Shown here piece by piece: positions 1 to 11,834 of a stretch of DNA of 64,000 nucleotides. This DNA comes from Jeotgalibacillus proteolyticus (lineage in GTDB: Bacteria > Bacillota > Bacilli > Bacillales > Jeotgalibacillaceae): the NCBI RefSeq assembly GCF_002926065.1, contig NZ_PREZ01000004.1, forward strand, positions 124,001 through 188,000. Reading direction: 5' to 3'. The notes below the pieces were generated by a model. That model was not told the DNA's origin. It was given only the letters and a program-made list of their open reading frames with translations, and searched no databases. The number at the start of each line of letters is the position of its first letter. Within the stretch, counting starts at the first letter, position 1. Made by a program: the position numbers and the translations under genes.

Positions 1-1110
1 ACGGGCTCCGTGCGCTTTACGTCCAAAGTGTACGATTCCGCGGTAGGTTACTTTACCGCCTTGCTTGGAAATGGATTTTGACACAATCGTAGAAGAGGTA
101 TTTGGCGCCAGGTGATGCATTTTAGCTCCTGCATCCTGGTGCTGCCCTTTACCTGCTAAAGCGATTGATAATGTCATACCGCGAGCACCTTCACCCCGAA
201 GGATAACTGCAGGGTATTTCATTGTTAATTTAGAGCCGATGTTGCCATCTACCCATTCCATTGTGGCGTTTGCATCACATACAGCACGCTTCGTTACCAG
301 ATTGAACACATTGTTCGCCCAGTTTTGGATGGTTGTATAACGGCAGTAAGCATCTTTTTTAATAATGATTTCAACAACCGCACTATGAAGTGAGTTTGTT
401 GTGTAAACAGGAGCTGTACATCCTTCTACGTAATGAACACTTGAGCCTTCATCCGCAATAATTAATGTACGCTCAAACTGTCCCATGTTCTCAGAGTTAA
501 TACGGAAGTAAGCCTGCAGCGGTGTATCAACTTTCACGCCTTTTGGCACGTAGATGAATGATCCGCCCGACCATACAGCCGAGTTAAGTGCAGAGAATTT
601 GTTATCCCGGGAAGGAATTACTGTTCCCCAATGTTCTTTGAAAATTTCTTCATTCTCACGAAGAGCTGAGTCTGTGTCTTTGAACACAATCCCTAAATTC
701 GTAAGTTCTTCTTTCATATTGTGATACACAACCTCAGATTCATACTGAGCAGAAACACCAGCTAAATACTTTTGCTCTGCTTCAGGAATTCCAAGCTTAT
801 CAAATGTACGCTTGATTTCCTCCGGTACTTCATCCCAGCTGCGCTCACTTTTTTCAGAAGGCTTAACATAGTACGTGATTTCATCGAAATTCAACCCGCT
901 CATGTCGCCTCCCCATTGTGGCATTGGCATGCTATAAAACTGCTCTAATGCTTTCAAACGATAGTCGAGCATCCACTGAGGCTCATCTTTCATGCGTGAG
1001 ATTTCTTCAACAATTTCTCTTGTCAGCCCACGCTTCGAACGGAAAATGGAGACGTCTTTATCATGGAATCCATATTTATAATCGCCCACTTCAGGCATTT
1101 TCTTCGCCAT
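1..1110 (-). CDS. sufB: Fe-S cluster assembly scaffold SufB (3' end outside window)
   Basis: Subunit of the SufBCD scaffold on which iron-sulfur clusters are built in the cytoplasm. The reading frame is open from an ATG at 1108-1110, preceded by AGGAGG, to the left edge, giving 370 residues of a protein that is usually about 465 residues, so the C-terminus is missing only because the window ends. The N-terminus begins [15 protein letters not shown], as in Bacillus SufB. Motifs such as [10 protein letters not shown] and [15 protein letters not shown] are typical of the SufB beta-helix core. It is the last gene of the sufC-D-S-U-B order, 18 bp behind sufU. Identification is secure. Confidence 0.96.
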   Translation of the reverse strand, partial: MAKKMPEVGDYKYGFHDKDVSIFRSKRGLTREIVEEISRMKDEPQWMLDYRLKALEQFYSMPMPQWGGDMSGLNFDEITYYVKPSEKSERSWDEVPEEIKRTFDKLGIPEAEQKYLAGVSAQYESEVVYHNMKEELTNLGIVFKDTDSALRENEEIFKEHWGTVIPSRDNKFSALNSAVWSGGSFIYVPKGVKVDTPLQAYFRINSENMGQFERTLIIADEGSSVHYVEGCTAPVYTTNSLHSAVVEIIIKKDAYCRYTTIQNWANNVFNLVTKRAVCDANATMEWVDGNIGSKLTMKYPAVILRGEGARGMTLSIALAGKGQHQDAGAKMHHLAPNTSSTIVSKSISKQGGKVTYRGIVHFGRKAHGAR

Positions 1111-1128
1111 CGTGATTCCTCCTTTTTA

Positions 1129-4086
<2,958 letters not shown>

Positions 4087-4103
4087 ACTTATCCTCCTAA
4101 CGG

Positions 4104-4886
4104 TTACGCTTCTTGGCCAACAGTTTCGTCTTCGATTCCCAGTTCTTGCTTAATCCAGTCATATCCTTCTGCCTCAAGACGGTGAGCAAGCTCTGGTCCG
4201 CCTGATTTAACCACACGGCCCTGCATCATTACGTGAACAAAGTCAGGCTCGATGTAGTTCAGCAGACGCTGATAGTGTGTAATAATAAGGCAGCCGAAAT
4301 CTTCTCCGCGCATTTTGTTGATCCCTTTTGACACGACTTTAAGTGCGTCAATATCAAGACCTGAGTCGATTTCATCAAGGATCCCGAATTCCGGTTTAAT
4401 CATCATCAGCTGAAGGATTTCATTACGTTTTTTCTCTCCGCCTGAGAAGCCTTCATTCAGGTAACGTTGAGCCATATCCTGATCCATTTCAAGGAAGTCC
4501 ATGTTTTTATCAAGCTCTTTGATGAACTTCATAAGAGAAATCTCCTGTCCTTCCTCACGGCGCGAGTTGATCGCAGAGCGAAGGAAGTCAGCGTTTGTAA
4601 CACCGGTAATTTCACTTGGATACTGCATAGCAAGGAATAAGCCGGCCTGAGCGCGTTCATCCACTTCCATTTCAAGTACATTCTCACCGTTCAGAAGTAC
4701 TTCACCTTGTGTTACTTCATATTTTGGGTGTCCCATAATCGCAGCAGCAAGTGTTGATTTACCTGTTCCGTTAGGTCCCATAATGACATGAATTTTACCG
4801 CTATCGAGCTCAAGGTTTACACCTTTTAATATCTCCTTGCCCTCTATTTCAACATGAAGATCTTTAATGATTAATGTTGAAGCCAT
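4104..4886 (-). CDS. sufC: Fe-S assembly ATPase SufC
   Basis: ABC-family ATPase that drives conformational change of the SufBD scaffold; soluble, not a transporter. The 260-residue protein has Walker A GPNGTGKS at residues 37-44, the ABC signature FSGGEKKR and the Walker B/D-loop FGILDEIDSGLD. It is the first gene of the operon, with a GGAGGTAATAAGACT ribosome binding site. About 90 bp of AT-rich leader separate it from the proposed promoter. Confidence 0.97.
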   Translation of the reverse strand: MASTLIIKDLHVEIEGKEILKGVNLELDSGKIHVIMGPNGTGKSTLAAAIMGHPKYEVTQGEVLLNGENVLEMEVDERAQAGLFLAMQYPSEITGVTNADFLRSAINSRREEGQEISLMKFIKELDKNMDFLEMDQDMAQRYLNEGFSGGEKKRNEILQLMMIKPEFGILDEIDSGLDIDALKVVSKGINKMRGEDFGCLIITHYQRLLNYIEPDFVHVMMQGRVVKSGGPELAHRLEAEGYDWIKQELGIEDETVGQEA

Positions 4887-4951
4887 AGTCTTATTACCTC
4901 CGTTTAAGCATTATTAAATGGACTACCCATTCTCACTTTATTCTCATTCTA

Positions 4952-4980
4952 ATCTTATAACAAATTAAAACTAGAATCAA
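4952..4980 (-). promoter_or_regulatory. Candidate sigma-A promoter of the suf operon
   Basis: Read on the minus strand: TTGATT, a 17-bp spacer and TAAGAT, placing transcription start roughly 60 bp before sufC. The -10 matches consensus at only four of six positions, so this is a candidate. Just downstream the leader contains two TGAGAAT words 12 bp apart whose role is unknown. Confidence 0.4.
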
Positions 4981-5039
4981 ATTTACCGACTGTTATTCGA
5001 GAATTTCATTTAGTGTAAATAAGGGCCGTCCTTAACTAG

Positions 5040-5069
5040 AAAAAAAGCCAGTGTAATAAACACTGACTT
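5040..5069 (-). terminator. Rho-independent terminator after the 58-aa ORF
   Basis: Minus strand: an 8-bp stem, AGTCAGTG pairing with CACTGGCT (one G-T pair), with a 7-nt loop and a following T7 run. It lies 17 bp beyond the stop codon of the small ORF at 5086-5262, which supports that ORF being a transcribed gene. Confidence 0.75.
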
Positions 5070-5085
5070 TCTTCTCTGTTACTTA

Positions 5086-5262
5086 TTATAGTTTATTATG
5101 GAGCTGAGGATCAAGCTCTTGAAGTAATTGCTGTTCCTTTTTATAGTCCTCTTCACGTCTCATTTCAACTTCCATACGTACATCGTGCTTTGTCATGTAA
5201 GTTTCGTACCCTACACCATGAGAACTTTGCATTGCTTTTTCCATATCACCTGTGTACTCCAT
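5086..5262 (-). CDS. Small hypothetical charged protein (58 aa)
   Basis: Reads MEYTGDMEKAMQSSHGVGYE at its start and ends LLQELDPQLHNKL, with a strongly charged middle (EVEMRREEDYKKEQQ) likely to form a helix. I do not recognise the family. Support comes from an uninterrupted frame, two adjacent stop codons and a terminator immediately downstream. The ATG at 5262 lacks a close ribosome binding site. An AAGGA further upstream would instead suit an in-frame ATT at about 5280, so the true start is uncertain. Confidence 0.6.
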   Translation of the reverse strand: MEYTGDMEKAMQSSHGVGYETYMTKHDVRMEVEMRREEDYKKEQQLLQELDPQLHNKL

Positions 5263-5378
5263 GTTGATCTTATGGATAATGAATCATTCCTTTTCGTTTT
5301 TTTTCACGTGGCATGCTTTCATTGTACACAGTTGTTTTACCCGGTCTATTTTTTTATAAACCAGTTTTCTGGAATTTT

Positions 5379-5741
5379 TTAATGATTTTCATTTTCCTCA
5401 AATGAATTAAGTGTCCATTCAACCTCTGTTGCTGCTTGAGCCATTACAGCTCCTGCCTGAACAGCTGCACTCACTGCAGAGACCTCACGGATCTGTTCCG
5501 GGGTAATTCCATTGTCAATACAGCCAGTTACATGATAATGAACACAGTATTCATCCTGTGCTGCCAGGCTGATGCCAAGCGCAATCAGATGCTTTTCTTT
5601 TTTGGTAAGCTCGCCTTCTTTAAAGCATTCTTCTGTGAAAGAATGATAAGGCTTCATCACATTCGGTATTCTTTCACTTAACTCGCCAATTGCTTCTTTT
5701 AGGGTAAATACATCTTCATCCTGAATATGCTGATCTTCCAT
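5379..5741 (-). CDS. yurZ: Carboxymuconolactone decarboxylase/AhpD-like protein (YurZ-like)
   Basis: Small all-helical protein of the CMD/AhpD family, 120 residues. The core motif EYCVHYHVTGCI carries a cysteine and histidines in the CxxxH-like arrangement. The ATG at 5741 is chosen because GAGGTG sits 6 bp upstream; a GTG nine bases earlier lies inside that ribosome binding site. Location between suf and metNPQ matches B. subtilis yurZ. Family members often act as disulfide or peroxidase-related reductases, but the exact substrate is unknown. Confidence 0.85.
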   Translation of the reverse strand: MEDQHIQDEDVFTLKEAIGELSERIPNVMKPYHSFTEECFKEGELTKKEKHLIALGISLAAQDEYCVHYHVTGCIDNGITPEQIREVSAVSAAVQAGAVMAQAATEVEWTLNSFEENENH

Positions 5742-5831
5742 TATTAACACCTCTTTTACATAGGATGGTGTTAATATGTGCAGGTTTAACTAAGTCATTC
5801 GTATTTTTCTTTCAATATTAAGTAAGACCAA

Positions 5832-5867
5832 AAAGTCCCTGCTCGCACGATGGCGAAGCAGGGGCAT
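5832..5867 (-). terminator. Terminator of the metNPQ operon
   Basis: Minus strand: CCCTGCT pairs with AGCAGGG around a loop with internal pairing, followed by CTTTTTGG. It begins about 10 bp past the metQ stop. Confidence 0.8.
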
Positions 5868-5877
5868 TTACTATTTA

Positions 5878-6732
5878 TTATTCACCTGATACAGGAATTA
5901 CTGAGCCTTCATAGCGTTCTTCGATAAAGGTTTGTATTTCCTCAGAGCGTAATACCTCTACAAGCTTTTGAATAACTTCTGTATCTTCATCGCCACTTCT
6001 TACCGTAATAATGTTTCCATAAGGAGAATCCTGGCTTTCAAGTGCAATCGAGTCATTTACCGGGCTGATTCCTGCATCAATTGCATAGTTGGAATTGATC
6101 ACCACAGCATCTCCCTCGTTATTCTCATAAAGCTGTACGAGCAAAGAAGCTTCATAATCTGCTTCGAAATTCAGGTTTTTAGGATTTTCCACGATGTCAT
6201 CAAAAGAAGCGGTTACTTTATCTACTTCAGGGTCAAGCTTGATAAGTCCCTCTTTTTCAAATACTGATAAAATTCGTCCGTGCTCCCCTACTGCATTTCT
6301 CATTAGAATGGTTGCGCCATCCGGAAGCTCGTCCAATGAATCGTATTTTTGTGAATAAACAGCGATCGGTTCCACATGTATTGCACCGGCGCTGACAAAA
6401 TCATAATCGTTTCCTTCTTCTGCTAAAACGGAATCAAGGTAAGGCACATGCTGAAAGTAGTTAGCGTCTATATCACCTGAGTCCAGGTCAGTGTTTGGCA
6501 GGATATAATCCTGGTAGGTCTCAATTTTCAAATCAATTCCTTCTTCTAATAAAAGAGGCTGAGCTTCTTCTAAAATTTCTCCATGGGGAACATTAGAAGC
6601 GCCGACTGTAAGTTCGACCGGGTTATCCGGATCTAATTCACCGCTAATCGAAGCTTCTTCTTCTGAAGACCCGCATGCTGCTAAAACCAATATACTTGCT
6701 GCTGAAATTGTTCCTGTTAACCATTTTTTCAT
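5878..6732 (-). CDS. metQ: Methionine ABC transporter substrate-binding lipoprotein MetQ
   Basis: Extracytoplasmic receptor for methionine import. The 284-residue protein has a lipoprotein signal peptide ending in the lipobox LAAC (Cys20), followed by a NlpA-family domain. Typical motifs include VELTVGASNVPHGEIL and DANYFQHVPYLD. It is the third gene after metN and metP, under SAM-riboswitch control, which fixes the substrate class better than the sequence alone. Confidence 0.95.
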   Translation of the reverse strand: MKKWLTGTISAASILVLAACGSSEEEASISGELDPDNPVELTVGASNVPHGEILEEAQPLLLEEGIDLKIETYQDYILPNTDLDSGDIDANYFQHVPYLDSVLAEEGNDYDFVSAGAIHVEPIAVYSQKYDSLDELPDGATILMRNAVGEHGRILSVFEKEGLIKLDPEVDKVTASFDDIVENPKNLNFEADYEASLLVQLYENNEGDAVVINSNYAIDAGISPVNDSIALESQDSPYGNIITVRSGDEDTEVIQKLVEVLRSEEIQTFIEERYEGSVIPVSGE

Positions 6733-6764
6733 GATGATTTCTCCTTTTAATTAAGTTAGTATTA

Positions 6765-7433
6765 TTAACGTTTATCGAGACGATTGGTAAAGAAATCACC
6801 GATAAACTGAATAACAAACACAATAAGTAAAATGATGATCGTTGCTGCTAATGTTACATCATCTCTGCTGCGCTGGAATCCATCGAGAAACGCCAGGTTT
6901 CCAAGCCCCCCTGCACCAATCACGCCCGCCATAGCCGTATAACCCACTAATGCGATAGCTGTGACAGTGATCCCTGAAACAAGGGCAGGCTTTGATTCGG
7001 CCAGCAGCACTTTAAAAATGATCGTACTCATACTTGCACCCATAGAACGGGCTGCCTCTATTACCCCTTTATCAATTTCTCTTAAGGCTATCTCAACCAT
7101 CCGAGCGTAAAATGGAGCTGCTCCAATTATAAGTGCCGGTAATGCTGCATTTGCCCCTCTGATCGTATCCAGCAAAAATCTTGTAAAAGGAATTAATAGG
7201 ACAATTAAGATAATGAAGGGAATGGAGCGAAAAATATTTACGAGCACGCTTGTAATCACATAGACCGCTTTATTTTCCCAAATATTACCTCTAGAAGTCA
7301 AAAACAGTAAGAGTCCGAGCAGGATCCCTAAGACCGCTGTTATAGCTACTGATAAGGTTGTCATATAAATCGTTTCATAAGTTGCTTCCCACATTGTTTC
7401 CCAGTTCACATTAGGAAAAATTTGTTCAATCAT
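6765..7433 (-). CDS. metP: Methionine ABC transporter permease MetP
   Basis: Integral membrane permease of the MetNPQ importer (MetI in E. coli). The 222-residue protein has about five hydrophobic segments and the EAA loop AARSMGASMSTIIFKVLLAES that docks on the ATPase. Its start overlaps the metN stop by 8 bp. Confidence 0.95.
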   Translation of the reverse strand: MIEQIFPNVNWETMWEATYETIYMTTLSVAITAVLGILLGLLLFLTSRGNIWENKAVYVITSVLVNIFRSIPFIILIVLLIPFTRFLLDTIRGANAALPALIIGAAPFYARMVEIALREIDKGVIEAARSMGASMSTIIFKVLLAESKPALVSGITVTAIALVGYTAMAGVIGAGGLGNLAFLDGFQRSRDDVTLAATIIILLIVFVIQFIGDFFTNRLDKR

Positions 7434-8451
7434 TTGTAATCACCTCCACGCCAACGGAGGCTTGTTCGAGGTAGTTAACAGCTTTTTTGGCTTCATCCGA
7501 ATTTCCTCTTAAATGCAGAAACAGTGTTCCATATGCTCCGTTTTGGGTTTGCGAAACCTTCCCCTGCAAAATATTTACCTGAATATCAAAAGAGCGAATT
7601 AGATTTGTAATAACGGGCTGCTCTGCTGATTCCCCGACAAAGGTCAGCTTTACAACCAGATCATCCTTGTATTCATTTAACAAATGTTCGATCGTATCCT
7701 TTGTTTCTTCAGGCTCTGTTACCTGCTGGACAAATCGTTTTGTAATCGATTCCTTAGGCTGCTTAAAAATATCCAAAACATCCCCAAGCTCGACAACCTG
7801 TCCTGCTTCCATTACTGCTACACGATGACAAATTTTTCGGATAACATGCATCTCGTGCGTTATTAAAACAATTGTCAGCCCGAGACGCTTATTTATATCG
7901 ACCAGTAATTCCAGGATAGAATCTGTCGTTTGAGGATCAAGTGCTGAAGTCGCTTCATCGCAGAGCAGAACCTCCGGATCATTGGCAAGGGCACGTGCAA
8001 TGCCAACGCGCTGCTTTTGTCCGCCGCTTAGCTGGGAGGGGTATGCATCTCCTCGCCCATCAAGTCCAACTAGCTCGATCAGCTCTTCTACCTTTTTTGT
8101 TCTTTCGCTCTTGCTGATACCTGCAATTTCAAGAGGAAAGGCTATATTTTCCCGCACGGTTCGGGACCATAGCAAATTAAAATGCTGAAAGATCATACTT
8201 ATTTTTTGTCTTGCCTTCCGCAGGTCTCTGGAATTAATCCCTGATATCACTTTCCCGTTAACATCAACGGTTCCTGATGTCGGTAATTCCAGTCCATTCA
8301 GCATTCGGATTAATGTGCTTTTGCCGGCACCACTATAGCCGATAATTCCAAAAATTTCTCCCTCGTGAATCGACAAACTAACATCATCCACTGCGGTTAT
8401 TTCTCCATGCCTTGTCTTAAATATTTTTTTTGCATTTGAGATGGAAATCAC
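7426..8451 (-). CDS. metN: Methionine ABC transporter ATP-binding protein MetN
   Basis: ATPase of the methionine importer, 341 residues. Walker A is GYSGAGKS and the signature is LSGGQKQR, followed by LLCDEATSALDP. The C-terminal 90 residues form the ACT-like (NIL) domain that senses cytoplasmic methionine in this family (VKLTFVGESAEQPVI onward). It starts with GTG behind AAGGTG and is the first gene downstream of the S-box leader. Confidence 0.95.
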   Translation of the reverse strand: MISISNAKKIFKTRHGEITAVDDVSLSIHEGEIFGIIGYSGAGKSTLIRMLNGLELPTSGTVDVNGKVISGINSRDLRKARQKISMIFQHFNLLWSRTVRENIAFPLEIAGISKSERTKKVEELIELVGLDGRGDAYPSQLSGGQKQRVGIARALANDPEVLLCDEATSALDPQTTDSILELLVDINKRLGLTIVLITHEMHVIRKICHRVAVMEAGQVVELGDVLDIFKQPKESITKRFVQQVTEPEETKDTIEHLLNEYKDDLVVKLTFVGESAEQPVITNLIRSFDIQVNILQGKVSQTQNGAYGTLFLHLRGNSDEAKKAVNYLEQASVGVEVITND

Positions 8452-8495
8452 ACCATCACCTTCTTTCTCTTATTCATGCTATGGTAAAACAGCAA

Positions 8496-8532
8496 TTAAA
8501 AACGCCTTTCTGCATATAAGCAGAAAGGCGCT
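8496..8532 (-). terminator. Riboswitch-controlled terminator of metNPQ
   Basis: Minus strand: GCGCCTTTCTGC pairs with GCAGAAAGGCG, followed by TTTTTAATT. It lies directly after the S-box aptamer and about 45 bp before metN. It is the expression platform that ends transcription when SAM is bound. Confidence 0.9.
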
Positions 8533-8539
8533 GAAAAGT

Positions 8540-8660
8540 AACGTCCCTTCTCTCATATCCCAGGTTAGTTTAACCTGTGTGAATTGGCACCTTTCCAGTC
8601 ATAGACTGTCGGTTGCCGGGTTTCATCGGGCACATCCCTCCACCACTCTCTATAAGAGCA
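8540..8660 (-). promoter_or_regulatory. SAM-I (S-box) riboswitch
   Basis: Minus-strand RNA shows the S-box landmarks in order. CTCTTATAGAGAG begins P1, then GGTGGAGGGA, GATGAAACCCGGCAACC, AAAGGTGCCAATTC and finally GGATATGAGAGAAGG closing P1. S-adenosylmethionine binding favours the adjacent terminator, so methionine import is switched off when SAM is plentiful. The match is very strong. Confidence 0.97.
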
Positions 8661-8727
8661 TCGAATATTAAATTTATTACGCCGGGAGCGAATGCACATC
8701 CTCATGCGTTTTTACAGTACGAGAGTC

Positions 8728-8757
8728 ATAGTATCATGTGTTTAATTTTCCTGTCAA
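8728..8757 (-). promoter_or_regulatory. Sigma-A promoter of the S-box/metNPQ leader
   Basis: Minus strand: TTGACA (perfect -35), 18-bp spacer, TACTAT. Transcription would start about 50-60 bp before the S-box P1 stem. Confidence 0.65.
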
Positions 8758-8789
8758 CAATAAATGTTTTATGGAAAGTAACTCCATAA

Positions 8790-8816
8790 GAAAAACCGCC
8801 ATTAAAGACGGTTTTA
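8790..8816 (-). terminator. Terminator of the yusF-yusE transcript
   Basis: Minus strand: AAACCGTC, short loop, GGCGGTTTTTC. It separates the thioredoxin-like gene from the met promoter. Nearly the same hairpin recurs after yusV (19750-19777). Confidence 0.75.
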
Positions 8817-8886
8817 ACGGTGATGCTGCGCCAGGATTGTCTTGATGCTTAGGGGGTTTCAAACTACTCTGCAAAGCCTTAATCCT

Positions 8887-9198
8887 TTAAAGATTACTTT
8901 GCAGTTTGTCAAATAGATTAGGTACAGATTCAAACTTATAAATCTTATCAGTGAGTTCCCCGTTTTTCCAGATTAATAGGCAGGGCACACTTTCGATTTG
9001 ATAAAGTTCAGCAAGCGATTCAACAAAATTTAAATCCGCTTTTCCTATATCATAGCTGTTTAAGGCAGCAGCAGTAACCTCAAGCATCCGACCGGCTAAT
9101 TTGCAGGTTCCACACATAGGTGTATACAAATACAATGCGGTGTTTTGCGTATTATCCAGTTTATCGTTTAAATGCTCCAGATTCCATTCATTAATCAT
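8887..9198 (-). CDS. yusE: Thioredoxin-like protein (YusE-like)
   Basis: 103-residue thioredoxin-fold protein with a CGTC active site (TPMCGTCKLAGRM, about residues 29-32) and the cis-proline region ESVPCLLIW. It likely carries out thiol-disulfide exchange in the cytoplasm, since there is no signal peptide. It begins immediately after the Toprim gene, so the two are cotranscribed. Synteny matches B. subtilis yusE. Confidence 0.88.
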   Translation of the reverse strand: MINEWNLEHLNDKLDNTQNTALYLYTPMCGTCKLAGRMLEVTAAALNSYDIGKADLNFVESLAELYQIESVPCLLIWKNGELTDKIYKFESVPNLFDKLQSNL

Positions 9199-9561
9199 TT
9201 ATAAATTCATCCTTTTTTCCAGAAACTCTGTATACACATCAATGTTGGCACTTAAAAGCAGTGAAGCTAAATATTTTGAAGGTGTTGTGGCTACCTCGCG
9301 ATAAGCCCTGTCAATATATAAATGCTCAGCATCGGGGAATTCTCTTTTAAGCTGTTTGCGAAGCTTTTCTCCCGCTTCGTCTGCATCCACTAAAATATAA
9401 ACGTCCCGGTTGGACAGCTCGTCAATCAATTCATCCATTTTTGAAAAGCTGATGGTCCCATTTGTACAAATAATATCAACCGATTCCCGAATAAGCGGCA
9501 AAACCTTCCGCTTGTCAGACTTTCCTTCTACAATTATGACTTTATCATACCCGTCATCCAT
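9199..9561 (-). CDS. yusF: Toprim-domain protein (YusF-like, RNase M5-related)
   Basis: 120-residue stand-alone Toprim domain. It has the conserved Glu in VEGKSDKRK near the N-terminus and the DxD motif DADEAGEKLRKQL that bind Mg2+ in primases, topoisomerases and RNase M5. Related proteins are nucleases or nicking enzymes, but the substrate of the YusF group is unknown. The following gap of about 240 bp contains no counterpart of the small yusG gene found here in B. subtilis. Confidence 0.85.
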   Translation of the reverse strand: MDDGYDKVIIVEGKSDKRKVLPLIRESVDIICTNGTISFSKMDELIDELSNRDVYILVDADEAGEKLRKQLKREFPDAEHLYIDRAYREVATTPSKYLASLLLSANIDVYTEFLEKRMNL

Positions 9562-9755
9562 CCTGACTCACACCCTATCATCCAATAGTGGTCAAATTTT
9601 GCGTTATTGATCCAATGATTAGTAGTATATGATGCTGCTTTTATTTTCGCTTGTTTCTTTTAGAAATGCAAACAGCAACCACTAGAAAGAGGCTTTTATC
9701 CTTTATTATTTGTAGTTCTGCTGAAAAAGATGCATACGGAGCAGCGGCTGGGGAC

Positions 9756-9792
9756 AAAAAAGCCGCAGTCCAACAAATAAGGACAGCGGCTT
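9756..9792 (-). terminator. Terminator of gcvH
   Basis: Minus strand: AGCCGCTGTCC pairs with GGACTGCGGCT (one T-G pair) followed by TTTTTTG, starting 14 bp after the gcvH stop. Confidence 0.85.
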
Positions 9793-9805
9793 CGGTATGT
9801 AGTGC

Positions 9806-10189
9806 TTAGTCTTCCTGGGTCATTTCATCGTATTTTTCTGCAGTCATTAACTCTTCTACTTCGTCAGGGTTAGCCAGTTCAACAACAACCATCCATGCTT
9901 TTTCAAATGGTGATTCGTTGACAAATTCAGGGCTGTCGCTAAGTTCTTCATTGACTTCAACAACTTTGCCGCTTACAGGCGCATATAATTCTGAAACCGT
10001 CTTAACGGATTCCACACTGCCAAAAGGCTCATCTGCTTTTAGCTCATCGCCTACTTCCGGAAGTTCTACAAATACGATATCACCAAGCTCGGACTGTGCG
10101 AATGCAGTAATGCCAATGCGTGCTTTATTGTCTTCTACTTTTACCCACTCATGCTCTTCAGAATAACGTAATTCTTTAGGTGAACTCAT
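9806..10189 (-). CDS. gcvH: Glycine cleavage system H protein
   Basis: Lipoyl-carrier protein of the glycine cleavage complex; in Bacillus it is also the donor that supplies octanoyl/lipoyl groups to other enzymes. The 127-residue protein carries the lipoylated Lys63 in [15 protein letters not shown]. It is monocistronic here, with a ribosome binding site GGAGGG. The T and P proteins are not in the window. Confidence 0.96.
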   Translation of the reverse strand: MSSPKELRYSEEHEWVKVEDNKARIGITAFAQSELGDIVFVELPEVGDELKADEPFGSVESVKTVSELYAPVSGKVVEVNEELSDSPEFVNESPFEKAWMVVVELANPDEVEELMTAEKYDEMTQED

Positions 10190-10278
10190 TTTATTCCCTC
10201 CACTTTCAATCTGCGTACATTTTACACTTTCATTTTTGCATAGATAAAGCCTGAATACAAGGAATGTTTCACTTAGGA

Positions 10279-10638
10279 TTAATTCTTCCAGTACTCCTCA
10301 AATTCGGATTCCTTAAAGCCGACAGTCACAGTTTCGCCATCGGTTGTTAATGGACGCTTTATGAGCATTCCGTCTGAGGCAAGCATCTCAAGCTTTTCAT
10401 CATCAGACATGGAAGACAGCCGGTCCTTCAAGCCAAGCTCACGGTATTTCATACCACTAGTGTTAAAGAATTTTTTAATATCAAGTCCGCTTTTTTCATA
10501 AAGGCTTTTGAGCTCTGATGCTGAGGGAGGAGCTTCTGTCAGATTTACTTCATCATAAGGTACACCTTCTTGATCAAGCCATTTTTTAGCTTTTCTGCAT
10601 GTTCCGCATTTAGGATAGGTATAATACGTAATTGCCAT
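10279..10638 (-). CDS. yusI: ArsC/Spx-family thioredoxin-fold protein (YusI-like)
   Basis: 119-residue ArsC-like protein with the N-terminal CxxC of the Spx/MgsR branch ([16 protein letters not shown]) and the family segments [16 protein letters not shown] and [10 protein letters not shown]. The ATG at 10638 is preferred over a GTG nine bases upstream, because GAGGTGG (the ribosome binding site) overlaps that GTG. Arsenate reduction is unlikely to be its main role, since true arsenate reductases have other cysteines. It may be an RNA-polymerase-binding or redox protein; function open. Confidence 0.85.
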   Translation of the reverse strand: MAITYYTYPKCGTCRKAKKWLDQEGVPYDEVNLTEAPPSASELKSLYEKSGLDIKKFFNTSGMKYRELGLKDRLSSMSDDEKLEMLASDGMLIKRPLTTDGETVTVGFKESEFEEYWKN

Positions 10639-10705
10639 TTTGACCACCTCATTCTTAGTTGTTATCGCTGTGTCAGTGCATATTTATTATAGATTAATCA
10701 GCAGA

Positions 10706-11008
10706 TCAGTAACAACGATCTTCTACTGTAATAATTAATTGCTTTAACTGCTCAATTGCATCCTCAAAAGCAAGAGAGTAGTAACGCTGGGTCCCTTGCT
10801 GTTCCATTTTTAAAATGCCCTGCTCACGAAGTATTTTTAAATGGTGGGAAACGGCAGGACGGGAAAGGGTTAAATTAGATGTAATTTCATTCACAGTCAT
10901 TGTATCGTTTTTTGTCAGAAGCAAGATAATATCCTGGCGGTACGTGTCACTTAATGCCTGAAATAATGGAATGCATGCACGTAATTGCTCCATGGCTTGT
11001 TCTCCCAT
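10706..11008 (-). CDS. ArsR-family transcriptional repressor
   Basis: 100-residue winged-helix protein: a DNA-binding helix in TLSRPAVSHHLKILREQG and a wing KMEQQGTQRYYSLAF. It has no obvious metal-binding cysteine pair in the recognition helix, which suggests a metal-independent signal. The ATG at 11008 follows AGAGGTG by 6 bp. It lies 27 bp behind the SDR gene and is probably cotranscribed with it. The tandem palindromes at 11835-11866 are its likely operator (inference). Confidence 0.88.
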   Translation of the reverse strand: MGEQAMEQLRACIPLFQALSDTYRQDIILLLTKNDTMTVNEITSNLTLSRPAVSHHLKILREQGILKMEQQGTQRYYSLAFEDAIEQLKQLIITVEDRCY

Positions 11009-11035
11009 AGCTGTCACCTCTATTCATACACAATA

Positions 11036-11806
11036 TTATACTCGTTCTTGCGTTTTTCTTACAATGGAAGCCGCTTTTTTACTGGAAATGAACTTTCCAA
11101 AACGTGTTTGAATACGATTCATCGCACCCGGAATAATCTCTTCTTTACCCTCAGTGAACTCTTTATAGGCATGCTCGGTCACTGCTTCCACAGACATTAT
11201 TCCTTTTTGAAATAATTTTGAATCCCCAAGCTCCGCCGCATCCTTAAATCCTGTGCCAGTTGGTCCTGGACATAATACCGATACTTGAACCCCGTGCTCT
11301 CTCCATTCGTTTGATAGTGCATGACTGAAGGATTTTACATACGCTTTTGAAGCATAATATACACTCATTAAAGGACCCGGGAAAAAAGCCGCAGTAGACG
11401 CAATGTTCAAGACTTTACCTTCCCCTTTTTTAACCATTTCTCTGCCGAATAATTTAGTCAACTCAGTCAACGAGGTTATGTTTAATTGAATCATGGCTTC
11501 TTCTTTTTCCATGTCTGTTTTATGAAACTCCCCAAACAACCCCACACCAGCATTGTTAATGAGAACTTCTACTGTTAATCCGCTTTGCGTTATTTTATTG
11601 AATAATTTTAAAGCTGAACCTTTACTGGATAAATCACTTTCAATGGCAGTAACAGCTACACCGTACCGCTTGATCAGCGTGCTTGCTAACACATCCAGCC
11701 GATCCTTGTTTCTTGCGGTGATAATCAACGGATGTCCTTCCATCGCATATTTGACTGCCAGTGACTCGCCGATTCCGCTTGATGCACCTGTAATTAAAAC
11801 GGTCAT
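11036..11806 (-). CDS. Short-chain dehydrogenase/reductase
   Basis: 256-residue classical SDR. It has the NAD(P)-binding motif TGASSGIG near residues 6-13, NNAGVG around residue 88 and catalytic YYASK (SVYYASKAYVKSF). The N-terminal Rossmann pattern followed by ARNKDRL suggests NADP preference. Related to the DltE/YqjQ type of uncharacterised oxidoreductases. It is the first gene of a two-gene unit with the ArsR repressor, so it is probably inducible. Substrate unknown. Confidence 0.88.
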   Translation of the reverse strand: MTVLITGASSGIGESLAVKYAMEGHPLIITARNKDRLDVLASTLIKRYGVAVTAIESDLSSKGSALKLFNKITQSGLTVEVLINNAGVGLFGEFHKTDMEKEEAMIQLNITSLTELTKLFGREMVKKGEGKVLNIASTAAFFPGPLMSVYYASKAYVKSFSHALSNEWREHGVQVSVLCPGPTGTGFKDAAELGDSKLFQKGIMSVEAVTEHAYKEFTEGKEEIIPGAMNRIQTRFGKFISSKKAASIVRKTQERV

Positions 11807-11834
11807 ATTTAATCATCTCCTGAATTGTTTATTA

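Noticed and set aside
1-1110. sufB as a truncated pseudogene
   Set aside because: The frame is intact to the window edge; the missing C-terminus is due to the window boundary.
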